From an uncultured Collinsella sp. (GTDB taxonomy: Bacteria > Actinomycetota > Coriobacteriia > Coriobacteriales > Coriobacteriaceae), in NCBI GenBank assembly GCA_900548265.1, contig URKG01000020.1:1-38977 (forward strand): DNA of 38,977 nucleotides, in the 5' to 3' direction. The stretch's first letter is position 1. Each line of letters begins with the position of its first letter. The position numbers and the translations under genes are program-made. Below are positions 30,887 through 38,045 of the stretch, one piece after another. The notes under the pieces were generated by a model. That model saw only the letters and a list, made by a program, of their open reading frames with translations. It was not told the DNA's origin and did not search any database.

Positions 30887-31964
30887 CCGGGGCGCAATCG
30901 TCCACCCGCAGAAGGTGGTCCTCTATGGCGTTGAAGGCGTCGGCAAGACCACGCTGGCCGCGCAGTTCCCCGACCCGCTGTTCATCGACACCGAGGGCGG
31001 CACCGAGGGCTACGACGTTGCCCGCACCCAGGCGCCGCAGAGCTGGACGGCGCTGAAGGACCTCGTGCGCGCCGTGGCCGCGGAGCGCCCGTGCGGCACG
31101 CTGGTGCTGGACACGGCCGACTGGGCCGAGCGCCTGCTGTGCGCCGAGCTGTGCGCCAAGAACAAGTGGCAGAGCATGGAGGCGCTGAACTACGGCAAGT
31201 GCTGGCAGTACGCGCTGGAGGAGTTCGGCCGCCTGCTCGACCTGCTCACCGACGTGCGCGACGCCGGCATGAACGTGGTGGTGACCGCGCACGCGACGGT
31301 CAGCAAGTTCGACCAGCCCGACGAGGCGGCGAGCTACGACCGCTGGACCATGAAGATGTACAAGAAGGACGCCGCCCTGCTGAAGGAGTGGGCGGACGCG
31401 CTGCTGTTCGTCAACTACAAGACCGTCGTCGAGATGGTCGGCGAGGGCTTCAGCGCCAAGGGCAAGGCGCGCGGCGCCAAGCGCACCATCTTCACCACGC
31501 ACCACGCCGCCTGGGACGCCAAGAACCGCTGGGGGCTGCCCGACGAGGTGCCGCTGGGCTACGAGGCCATCGCGCCGCACGTGCCCTCACCCATGGCGCC
31601 CGCGCAGCCGACCGCGCAGCAGCCCCAGCAGGCGCCCGCCACGGCACCGCAGCCCGCCCCGGCACCCGCACCCGCCCCGGCACCGGCACCCCAGCCGGCA
31701 CCCGCGGGCGACGCCCCGGCGAGCATCCCCGGCACGGAGGGGCTGCCCGCGTTCTGGGCGCCGGCCGTCCACCTCATGGAGCGCGACGGCGTGACGCCCG
31801 ACGAGGTGCGCGGCTTCGCGGTGCTGCAGGGCCACTTCACGCCCGACACGCCGCTGGCCAACTACCCGGCCGACTACGTCGCCGGCCTGATCGTCCCGCA
31901 GTGGGAGCAGGTGAAGGCCAAGGTCATGGAGTACCGCGCGGCCGAGGACGTGCCCTTCAACTAG
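30870..31964 (+). CDS. Sak4-like RecA-type ATPase (phage nucleotide-binding protein)
   Basis: A 364-residue protein. The RecA/AAA_24 core has Walker A LYGVEGVGKTTL (about 18-29) and Walker B GTLVLDTADWAE, plus FIDTEGGTEGYD and MNVVVTAHA. It is the short RecA-like ATPase (Sak4) that in phages works with a single-strand annealing partner in recombination and replication. Residues about 245-285 are an Ala/Pro repeat linker (PAPAPAPAPAP), probably flexible, followed by a C-terminal helical domain (TPDEVRGFAVLQGHFTPD). ATG 30870 follows GGAGGAAC and lies inside the end of the preceding gene (17-base overlap). The next gene encodes the usual DUF669 partner. Confidence 0.85.
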   Translation: MSLKINRGAIVHPQKVVLYGVEGVGKTTLAAQFPDPLFIDTEGGTEGYDVARTQAPQSWTALKDLVRAVAAERPCGTLVLDTADWAERLLCAELCAKNKWQSMEALNYGKCWQYALEEFGRLLDLLTDVRDAGMNVVVTAHATVSKFDQPDEAASYDRWTMKMYKKDAALLKEWADALLFVNYKTVVEMVGEGFSAKGKARGAKRTIFTTHHAAWDAKNRWGLPDEVPLGYEAIAPHVPSPMAPAQPTAQQPQQAPATAPQPAPAPAPAPAPAPQPAPAGDAPASIPGTEGLPAFWAPAVHLMERDGVTPDEVRGFAVLQGHFTPDTPLANYPADYVAGLIVPQWEQVKAKVMEYRAAEDVPFN

Positions 31965-32005
31965 CAGACGGCCGCCGATGGCGGCGAGAGAGAAAGGATT
32001 GAGAG

Positions 32006-32680
32006 ATGGCAGAGATGCAGGACGTGGCGCTGGACTGGGACGTGTGCGAGGCGGACCCGGACGACGGGCAGCACGGCGGATGGACGCTGCTGCCCGAGGG
32101 CTTCTACCCCTTCCGCGTCGAGAGGATGGAGCGCGAGCGCTACCAGGGCTCGCAGAAGATGCCGCAGTGCCCCATGGCCAAGCTCACGCTGTCCGTGACC
32201 GGCGCCGACGGCCGCGACACGACGGTGCAGCAGCGCCTGTACATCACGCGCAACCAGCTGTGGAAGGTCTCGCGCTTCATGGAGTCGGTGGGCCGCGGCC
32301 GCAACGGGGCCGGCAAGGTGATCATCGACTGGGGCGGCATCGAGGGCTCGACCGGCTGGGTCAAGCTGAAGGTGCGCTCCTACACCGGCCGCGACGGCCA
32401 GGAGCGCCAGACCAACGACGTCGAGTGGTTCGTGAAGCCCGAGGAGCAGGAGGAGGCGTGGAAGTCCTACGACGCCGCCTGCAGGGCCGCCGCCGCGCAG
32501 GCCGCCCCGGCTCCGCAGCAGCAGGCCGCCGGATACGCCCCGCAGGCGTCCCAGGCGCCCCAGAACGGCGCGTTCGCGCCCGCGCCGCAGTACTCGCCCG
32601 CGCCGGGCGCACCGGCCCCGCAGGCGGCCTCACAGGGCGTCCAGCAGCAGGCGGCCCCCGGCGCCTGGGGCATCCAGTAG
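32006..32680 (+). CDS. DUF669-like single-stranded DNA-binding protein
   Basis: A 224-residue protein. Residues about 25-150 carry the beta-barrel region FYPFRVERMERERYQGSQ, QQRLYITRNQLWKVSRFM and WVKLKVRSYTG, matching DUF669, an SSB-like phage protein usually next to Sak4. The tail (about 165-224) is Ala/Pro/Gln-rich and disordered, like SSB tails. The N-terminus (residues 6-18) carries DVALDWDVCEADP, which recurs word for word in the primase gene. ATG 32006 follows AAAGGA. It should coat single-stranded DNA during phage replication and recombination. Confidence 0.8.
   Translation: MAEMQDVALDWDVCEADPDDGQHGGWTLLPEGFYPFRVERMERERYQGSQKMPQCPMAKLTLSVTGADGRDTTVQQRLYITRNQLWKVSRFMESVGRGRNGAGKVIIDWGGIEGSTGWVKLKVRSYTGRDGQERQTNDVEWFVKPEEQEEAWKSYDAACRAAAAQAAPAPQQQAAGYAPQASQAPQNGAFAPAPQYSPAPGAPAPQAASQGVQQQAAPGAWGIQ
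32021..32059 (+). repeat. 39-base direct repeat, copy 1 (encodes DVALDWDVCEADP)
   Basis: It matches 34605-34643 at 38 of 39 bases (mismatch at the 33rd). Both copies lie in the same reading phase and encode DVALDWDVCEADP. This copy is at residues 6-18 of the DUF669-like protein. Confidence 0.9.
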
Positions 32681-32693
32681 GGAGGCGGCACCC

Positions 32694-34298
32694 GTGGAGC
32701 TGAGACCCTACCAGCAGGCCGCGCGCGAGGCCATCGAGCGCGAGTGGGAGGGGGGCCGGGCGCGCACGCTCCTGGTCCTCCCCACGGGGTGCGGCAAGAC
32801 CGTGGTCTTCTGCACCGTGGCCAAGGACGTCGTGGACGCTGGCGGCCGCGTCCTGATACTCGCCCACCGCGGCGAGCTGCTGCAGCAGGCCGCCGACAAG
32901 CTGCGCGCCGCCACCGGGCTGGGCTGCTCGGTCGAGCGCGCCGAGGAGACGAGCGCGGGCAGCTGGTACCGCGTGACCGTCGGCAGCGTGCAGACCCTCA
33001 TGAGGCCCAAGCGCCTGGCGCGCTTCGCCCCCGACCACTTCGACGCCATCGTGGTCGACGAGGCGCACCACGCGCTGTCCGACTCCTACCAGCAGGTGCT
33101 GGGGCACTTCCCCGGCGCGAAGGTCCTGGGCGTGACCGCCACCGCCGACCGCGGGGACAAGCGCGACCTGGGCCAGTACTTCGAGAGCGTGGCCTACGAG
33201 TACACGCTGCCGACCGCCATCCGCGAGGGGTACCTGTGCCCCATCCGCGCCGAGACCGTGCCGGTGGCCATCGACCTGGCCGGCGTCAGGGTCTCCTCCG
33301 GCGACTTCGCGGCCGGCGACCTGGGCACGGCGCTGGACCCGTACCTGGGGCGCATCGCCGACGAGATGGCCGCGGCCGGGTGCATGGGCCGCAAGACCGT
33401 GGCGTTCCTGCCGCTCGTGGCCACGTCCAGGAAGTTCGCGGCGGCGCTCGCGGAGCGCGGCTTCGACGCCATGGAGGTGAACGGCGACAGCCCCGACCGC
33501 GCCGAGACGCTGGCGCGCTTCGACGCCGCCGGCCCCGGCTCGGTGCTGTGCAACTCGATGCTGCTCACCGAGGGCTGGGACTGCCCCAGCGTGGACTGCG
33601 TGGTGGTGCTGCGGGCCACCAAGGTGCGCAGCCTGTACGTGCAGATGGTGGGCCGCGGCACCCGCCTGAGCCCGGCCACCGGCAAGACCGACCTGCTGGT
33701 GCTCGACTTCCTGTGGATGACCGAGCGCCACGACCTGTGCCGACCGGCGCACATCGTGTCCAGGTCGCCCGAGGTGGCCGAGCGCATGACCGAGATCGCC
33801 GGGACCGCCGGCGGGCCGGTCGACCTGGACGCCGTGGAGCGGCAGGCGTCCGAGGACGTCGTGCGGCAGCGCGAGGAGGCGCTGGCCGAGCAGCTGGCGT
33901 CCATGCGCAAGCGCAAGCGCGCGCTGGTGGACCCGGTGCAGTTCGCCATGAGCATCCGCTCGGAGGACCTGGCCGGCTGGGAGCCCGCGTTCCCCGCCGA
34001 GCTGGAGCCGCCGACGGACAAGCAGCTGGCGGCGCTGGAGCGCTACGGCATCTTCCCGGACGCCGTGGAGTGCCGCGGCAAGGCCAGCCTGCTGCTGGAC
34101 CGCCTGGCGCAGCGACGCCGCGAGGGGCTGGCCACGCCCAAGCAGATACGGCGGCTGGAGTCCTACGGCTTCCGCGCCGTGGGCACGTGGCCGTTCGAGG
34201 CGGCCAGCAACATGATCGGCCGCATAGCGGCGCAGGGCTGGCGCGGCGTCCCGCGCGGCGTCGACCCGGCGACCTACGACCCGAGGAACGGGGTGTAA
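32694..34298 (+). CDS. DEAH-box superfamily 2 DNA helicase
   Basis: A 534-residue helicase of the RecG/UvsW/type-III restriction-helicase style common in phage replication modules. Motifs in order: RPYQQAAREAI, Walker A LPTGCGKTVV (Lys35), DEAH (122-125) in VVDEAHHAL, GVTATADR, and in the second RecA domain VNGDSP, LTEGWDCPSV and QMVGRGTRLSP (motif VI). The C-terminal third is helical with KQLAALERYGIFPD-like repeats. The start is GTG 32694 with GGGAGG upstream. It is followed by the primase gene after a three-base gap. It probably unwinds branched or forked DNA for phage replication. Confidence 0.9.
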   Translation: MELRPYQQAAREAIEREWEGGRARTLLVLPTGCGKTVVFCTVAKDVVDAGGRVLILAHRGELLQQAADKLRAATGLGCSVERAEETSAGSWYRVTVGSVQTLMRPKRLARFAPDHFDAIVVDEAHHALSDSYQQVLGHFPGAKVLGVTATADRGDKRDLGQYFESVAYEYTLPTAIREGYLCPIRAETVPVAIDLAGVRVSSGDFAAGDLGTALDPYLGRIADEMAAAGCMGRKTVAFLPLVATSRKFAAALAERGFDAMEVNGDSPDRAETLARFDAAGPGSVLCNSMLLTEGWDCPSVDCVVVLRATKVRSLYVQMVGRGTRLSPATGKTDLLVLDFLWMTERHDLCRPAHIVSRSPEVAERMTEIAGTAGGPVDLDAVERQASEDVVRQREEALAEQLASMRKRKRALVDPVQFAMSIRSEDLAGWEPAFPAELEPPTDKQLAALERYGIFPDAVECRGKASLLLDRLAQRRREGLATPKQIRRLESYGFRAVGTWPFEAASNMIGRIAAQGWRGVPRGVDPATYDPRNGV

Positions 34299-34301
34299 GC
34301 G

Positions 34302-36728
34302 ATGGACGAATACGGATACGGCGGCGGCAGCCTGCTGGAGGACGACCTGCAGGGGCTGCTGGACGCCGTGGACCCCGCGGGGCTGGACTACCGCGGGTGG
34401 GTTGACGTCGGCATGGCGCTGGCGGCCGAGGGCGTGCCGTGGGAGGTCTGGGACGCGTGGAGCGCCCGCGACGCCGCCCGCTACCACGCCGGCGAGTGCG
34501 AGCGCAAGTACCGCACCTTCCGCGCCGGCGGCGACGGCCGCGTGAACGGCGGCACGCTCGTGCACATGGCCATGGAGGCCGGCTACGAGCCGCCCTCCTC
34601 CGACGACGTGGCGCTGGACTGGGACGTGTGCGAGGCCGACCCGTGGGAGGGCCACGGCCAGCCCGGCGCGCGCGACTGGCGCACGACCCGCCCGCAGGCG
34701 GCCCCGGCGGCCAAGCCGGCCAACGTCGTCGTGGACCCCACGTGGCTGGAGTCCGACGAGCTGCGCGAGCCCGACGCCGACGAGTGGCACCCCGGCGAGC
34801 AGCTCACGCGCTACCTGTCGGCGCTGTTCGACCCCGAGGACGTGGTGGGCTACGTCACCGAGGCGTTCGAGCGCGACGGCCGGTGGACGCCGGCGGGCAA
34901 GGGCATCTACACCCGCACCGCCGGCGAGCTGATCGAGAGCGTGGCCAAGTACGGCGACGACCTCGCCAGCTCCATCGGCTCGCCGAACCCCGAGAGCGGC
35001 GCGTGGATACGCTTCAACCCGCTGGACGGCAACGGCGTGCGCAACGACAACGTGGCGGAGTTCCGCTACGCGCTCGTTGAGTCCGACGAGATGGCGCCGG
35101 GCCGCCAGATGGCCGTCATGCGTGCCCTGGAGCTGCCCATCGCCGCCGTGGTCCACAGCGGCAACAAGTCCGTGCACGCCATCGTGCGAGTCGACGCCCG
35201 CGACTACGACGAGTACCGGAAGCGCGTCGACTTCCTGTACCGCACGTGCGCCGACAACGGCCTGAAGCTCGACACCCAGAACAAGAACCCCAGCCGCCTG
35301 TCCCGCATGCCCGGCGCCATGCGCGCCGGCCGCAGGCAGTGGATGGTGGCGGGCTCTATGGGCAGGGCGAGCTGGAAGGAGTGGCGCGAGTGGCTGGAGG
35401 AGCAGAACGACGACCTGCCCGACCCCGAGACGCTGGCCGCCACGTGGGACGACCCGCCCGAGCTCGCGCCGCCGCTGATCGAGGGCGTGCTGCGCCAGGG
35501 GCACAAGATGCTTTTGGCCGGGCCGTCCAAGGCGGGCAAGTCCTTCGCCCTGATCGGGCTCACCGTGTCGCTGGCCGAGGGGCTGCCGTGGTTCGGCTGG
35601 AGGTGCGCCCAGGGCCGCGTCATGTACGTGAACCTGGAGCTGGACCGCGCCAGCTGCCTCCACCGCTTCCGCGACGTCTACGCCGCCATGGGCACCGAGC
35701 CGCGCAACCTGGAGAACGTGTGCATCTGGAACCTGCGCGGCCGCTCAAAGCCCATGGACCAGCTGGCGCCGGCGCTCATACGCCGCGCGGCCAAGGAGCG
35801 CCCCATCGCCGTCATCATCGACCCCATCTACAAGGTGATCACCGGCGACGAGAACTCGGCGGACCAGATGGCGGCGTTCTGCAACCAGTTCGACCGCGTG
35901 GCCGACAGCCTGGGGTGCGCCGTGATCTACTGCCACCACCACTCCAAGGGCGCGCAGGGCGGCAAGCGCTCCATGGACCGCGCATCCGGCTCGGGCGTGT
36001 TCGCGCGAGACCCCGACGCGCTGCTGGACATGCTGGAGCTGCACGTGTCCGACGAGCTGCGCGACCAGCTGGAGGCCCGCGCGGTCGGACAGCAGGCCGC
36101 GGGCTTCATGGACGCCAACGCCGCGCGGCTGGGCGGGGGGTGGCGCGCCGAGGTGCCCGAGGACGACCTGGCGGCGGGCGGCGACAAGCTCATGGCCGCG
36201 TGCCGCTCCATCGTGCAGGCCCGCATGCCCGGGTGGACCAAGCCGTACCTGGACGGCGTGCTCGCGGCCCGCAGGCGCGCCAAGGCGATGAGCGCGTGGC
36301 GCGTGGAGGGCACCCTGCGCGAGTTCCCGCGCTTCGAGCCGGTGAACCTGCTGTTCGACTACCCCATGCACGCGGTCGACCGCACGGGGCTTCTGGCCGA
36401 CGCCAGCCCCGAGGGCGAGGAGATGGGGCGCATGGACTACCGCGCCCAGGGCCGCGAGCGCAAGGCCAGGAACGACGCCAAGAAGCAGGAGGAGAAGCTG
36501 GCGGCGCTGCGCGAGGGCATGGCCGCGTGCGCCGAGGACGGCGTGGACGCCACCGTGGCCAACGTGGTGGAGCGCATGCCGGAGGTGAACGACCGCGCAG
36601 TAACCGCCAGCACTGTGCGCGGATGGCTCCGCAAGGAGTGGTGCCCGCTGAAAGCCGAAGGCGGCAAGGGCACGAAGGCCGGCGTGCTGGTCGACCCCGA
36701 AATGGCCGAAATGCTGAACGGCTGGTAG
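34302..36728 (+). CDS. Phage primase-helicase (PriCT domain, AEP-like region, RepA-type ATPase)
   Basis: An 808-residue replication protein. Residues about 15-95 resemble a PriCT-2 domain (LDYRGWVDVGMALAAEG... NGGTLVHMAMEAGY). Residues about 160-370 look like an archaeo-eukaryotic-type primase region (AEFRYALVESDEM, AVVHSGNKSVHAIVRVD, NPSRLSRMPGAMR). Residues about 390-610 are a RepA/DnaB-like hexameric ATPase with Walker A LLAGPSKAGKSFALI (407-414) and Walker B IAVIIDPIYKV, then YCHHHSKG. The C-terminus is helical with a small winged-helix-like tail. Residues 102-114 carry DVALDWDVCEADP, also present in the DUF669-like protein. It is the main replication initiator-type gene of the element. 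Confidence 0.85.
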   Translation: MDEYGYGGGSLLEDDLQGLLDAVDPAGLDYRGWVDVGMALAAEGVPWEVWDAWSARDAARYHAGECERKYRTFRAGGDGRVNGGTLVHMAMEAGYEPPSSDDVALDWDVCEADPWEGHGQPGARDWRTTRPQAAPAAKPANVVVDPTWLESDELREPDADEWHPGEQLTRYLSALFDPEDVVGYVTEAFERDGRWTPAGKGIYTRTAGELIESVAKYGDDLASSIGSPNPESGAWIRFNPLDGNGVRNDNVAEFRYALVESDEMAPGRQMAVMRALELPIAAVVHSGNKSVHAIVRVDARDYDEYRKRVDFLYRTCADNGLKLDTQNKNPSRLSRMPGAMRAGRRQWMVAGSMGRASWKEWREWLEEQNDDLPDPETLAATWDDPPELAPPLIEGVLRQGHKMLLAGPSKAGKSFALIGLTVSLAEGLPWFGWRCAQGRVMYVNLELDRASCLHRFRDVYAAMGTEPRNLENVCIWNLRGRSKPMDQLAPALIRRAAKERPIAVIIDPIYKVITGDENSADQMAAFCNQFDRVADSLGCAVIYCHHHSKGAQGGKRSMDRASGSGVFARDPDALLDMLELHVSDELRDQLEARAVGQQAAGFMDANAARLGGGWRAEVPEDDLAAGGDKLMAACRSIVQARMPGWTKPYLDGVLAARRRAKAMSAWRVEGTLREFPRFEPVNLLFDYPMHAVDRTGLLADASPEGEEMGRMDYRAQGRERKARNDAKKQEEKLAALREGMAACAEDGVDATVANVVERMPEVNDRAVTASTVRGWLRKEWCPLKAEGGKGTKAGVLVDPEMAEMLNGW
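34605..34643 (+). repeat. 39-base direct repeat, copy 2 (encodes DVALDWDVCEADP)
   Basis: Second copy of the repeat at 32021-32059 (38 of 39 bases identical). Here it encodes residues 102-114 of the primase, in the linker between the PriCT-like and primase regions. Confidence 0.9.
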
Positions 36729-36732
36729 CCCC

Positions 36733-36875
36733 GTTGTTGTTGCGTCGTTCTATCTCTAAAGAGATAAGAGTAACGCAACAACAAAACAACGAGCTGTTTG
36801 CTAGGACGGGGCCGTGCGTGCGGGCTGAAGCCGCGCCCGCACTCGTGCGCAAGGCTACGCCCCGCCTAGCAGACA
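36733..36875. other. Highly structured non-coding segment after the primase gene
   Basis: The 180-base gap 36,729-36,908 holds two nested structures. First, TTGTTGTTGCGT (36734-36745) pairs with ACGCAACAACAA (36773-36784), enclosing TATCTCT-AA-AGAGATA (36751-36766). Second, the arm 36795-36812 (TGTTTGCTAGG-A-CGGGGC) pairs with 36859-36875 (one bulge, one G-U), enclosing GTGCGGGC/GCCCGCAC (36818-36842). There is no T-tract and no ORF. Candidate phage replication origin, antitermination RNA of the put kind, or other structured RNA. Confidence 0.7.
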
Positions 36876-36908
36876 ACGGCGAAAGATACGAACGAAGGAG
36901 AACGAGAC

Positions 36909-37412
36909 ATGGGAATCATCTGCGAGAGCTGCGGGCGCGACATCGACGCCCTGGGGCAGGACAACATGAGCTGCACCAGCGAGCCGCTGTGCGAGGACTG
37001 CTGGAGCGAACGGCAGAGCCACGCGGTGGCCGCGCTGAAGCGCGAGAACGCCAGCCTGCGCGAGAAGCTGGACGCCAGGGCCGAGGACAACGCCCGTCCT
37101 GAGGCGACGAAGTTCGCGGCGGGCGCGGTCAAGGACGCGCGCCTGAGCATCGAGACGGTCTACAAGGTGAGCCGCGAGCGAGCCCTGGCGCTCACGAAGC
37201 TGGACGAGTGCGAGCTGTGGCTGGGGCGCTGCGAGCCCAAGGAGACGGCGGCGCCGACGCTCGAGGGCGCGGCGCAGGACGCCGCCATGCCGTGCCTGAA
37301 GGACGCGAACGTGGAGCTGAACGCGGAGCTGAGGCCCGAGGCGCTGGCCGAGACAGCGGCGAAAAGCCTGCGCGAGTCCATGCAGCCGGCCCTGCGGATG
37401 GCGGTGGAGTAG
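36909..37412 (+). CDS. Zinc-ribbon protein with possible Acb2-like (DUF7681) motif
   Basis: A 167-residue protein. The N-terminus is a candidate zinc site (CESCGRDIDALGQDNM then CTSEPLCEDCW). A helical middle carries SRERALALTKLDECELWLGR (about 87-106). This resembles the conserved helix of Acb2/DUF7681 anti-CBASS proteins (pattern S-R-E-x-S-L-A-L-T-K-L-E-E-A-x-x-W). Those bind the cyclic nucleotides that trigger bacterial CBASS or Thoeris defence. The resemblance is short and the surroundings differ, so the call is tentative; a generic structural phage protein is the alternative. ATG 36909 follows GAAGGAGAACGAGAC. Confidence 0.7.
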   Translation: MGIICESCGRDIDALGQDNMSCTSEPLCEDCWSERQSHAVAALKRENASLREKLDARAEDNARPEATKFAAGAVKDARLSIETVYKVSRERALALTKLDECELWLGRCEPKETAAPTLEGAAQDAAMPCLKDANVELNAELRPEALAETAAKSLRESMQPALRMAVE

Positions 37413-37414
37413 CC

Positions 37415-37594
37415 ATGGAACAGACGAAGCCAAAGCGCCGCCCCAGCATCGAGGTGCGCTGCCCGGAGTGCGGCACGCGCGACGTGTGGCACCACCTGCC
37501 GAAGGGCGGGGACCGCTGCCGATGGTGCGGGCACCCGTTCGAGGACTTCGCGTACCGCAAGGCCGCCCCGAGAGCGGAGGGCGGCGCGCGATGA
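37415..37594 (+). CDS. Small zinc-ribbon protein
   Basis: A 59-residue basic protein with CPECGTRDVW and CRWCGHPF, the two Cys pairs of a rubredoxin-like zinc ribbon, separated by 16 residues. It starts two bases after the stop of the preceding gene and ends with an ATGA overlap with the next one. Function is unknown; small zinc ribbons in phage middle operons often bind nucleic acid or host RNA polymerase. Confidence 0.7.
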   Translation: MEQTKPKRRPSIEVRCPECGTRDVWHHLPKGGDRCRWCGHPFEDFAYRKAAPRAEGGAR

Positions 37595-37791
37595 CGAACT
37601 GGGAATACTACTTCGGGACGCCGGAGCGGGCCATGCGCATGGAGGTGGAGTTCTACGCCATCCCGGCGATGGTGATCGTGAAGCGCGAGGAGCGGGCCGG
37701 CGATACCGCCACTCTCAGGGTCGTGGCGCGCTTCTACTCGAACGACGACTACCTGGAATGGCTCAAGGCGGAGCGGAAGGAGGACGCGTGA
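37591..37791 (+). CDS. Small hypothetical prophage protein
   Basis: A 66-residue protein, MTNWEYYFGTPERAMRMEVE then VVARFYSNDDYLEWLKAERK. ATG 37591 overlaps the previous stop (ATGA) and has GGAGGGCG upstream. The N-terminal NWEYYFGTPERA segment recalls a family of small phage proteins of unknown function. It is mixed alpha/beta by eye with no membrane segment or motif. It overlaps the next gene by four bases. Confidence 0.75.
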   Translation: MTNWEYYFGTPERAMRMEVEFYAIPAMVIVKREERAGDTATLRVVARFYSNDDYLEWLKAERKEDA

Positions 37792-37913
37792 GGAACGTCA
37801 ACTGGGGCTGCCTGCTGTTCCTGGCCGCGGCGCTGGCCGTCGACGCGCTGCTGTTCATGGCGGCGCGCTCGCTCGCGATGGGGCTCCTGTCCCTGTACGC
37901 GTCGGCGTTCTAG
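37788..37913 (+). CDS. Very small hydrophobic membrane protein (41 residues)
   Basis: The GTG start overlaps the previous stop (GTGA) and is preceded by AAGGAGG at ideal spacing. The product, VNWGCLLFLAAALAVDALLF-type, has one clear membrane segment and a hydrophobic tail ending SLYASAF. It is the last gene before the terminase. The size and position fit a small membrane effector or a piece of a lysis or exclusion system, but nothing in the sequence proves this. Confidence 0.6.
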   Translation: MRNVNWGCLLFLAAALAVDALLFMAARSLAMGLLSLYASAF

Positions 37914-37991
37914 GCGCGGGCGACACCGCTGGCAGCATATCGCCGCGCGGACGGGCCAGGGCAAGCCCGCCGGCGACCTCCTATTCGGGTC

Positions 37992-38013
37992 GGGCCGTCC
38001 TTCGGGGCGGCCC
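37992..38013 (+). terminator. UUCG-loop hairpin ahead of the terminase gene
   Basis: GGGCCGTCC-TTCG-GGGCGGCCC forms a 9-bp stem (one G-U) with a UUCG tetraloop, followed by TTCCTCGTTT. It is a likely intrinsic terminator or processing point at the end of the early/middle operon. The weak T-tract leaves room for read-through or antitermination into the late genes. Confidence 0.65.
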
Positions 38014-38045
38014 TTCCTCGTTTCCGGGGCGACACGTGCCAGACC

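Noticed and set aside
32361..35663. An 1,100-codon open frame on the minus strand
   Set aside because: It lies opposite the SSB-like, helicase and primase genes, which have clear motifs. Its product is low-complexity (Val/His/Ala/Arg/Gly-rich), as expected for the complement of G+C-rich codons.
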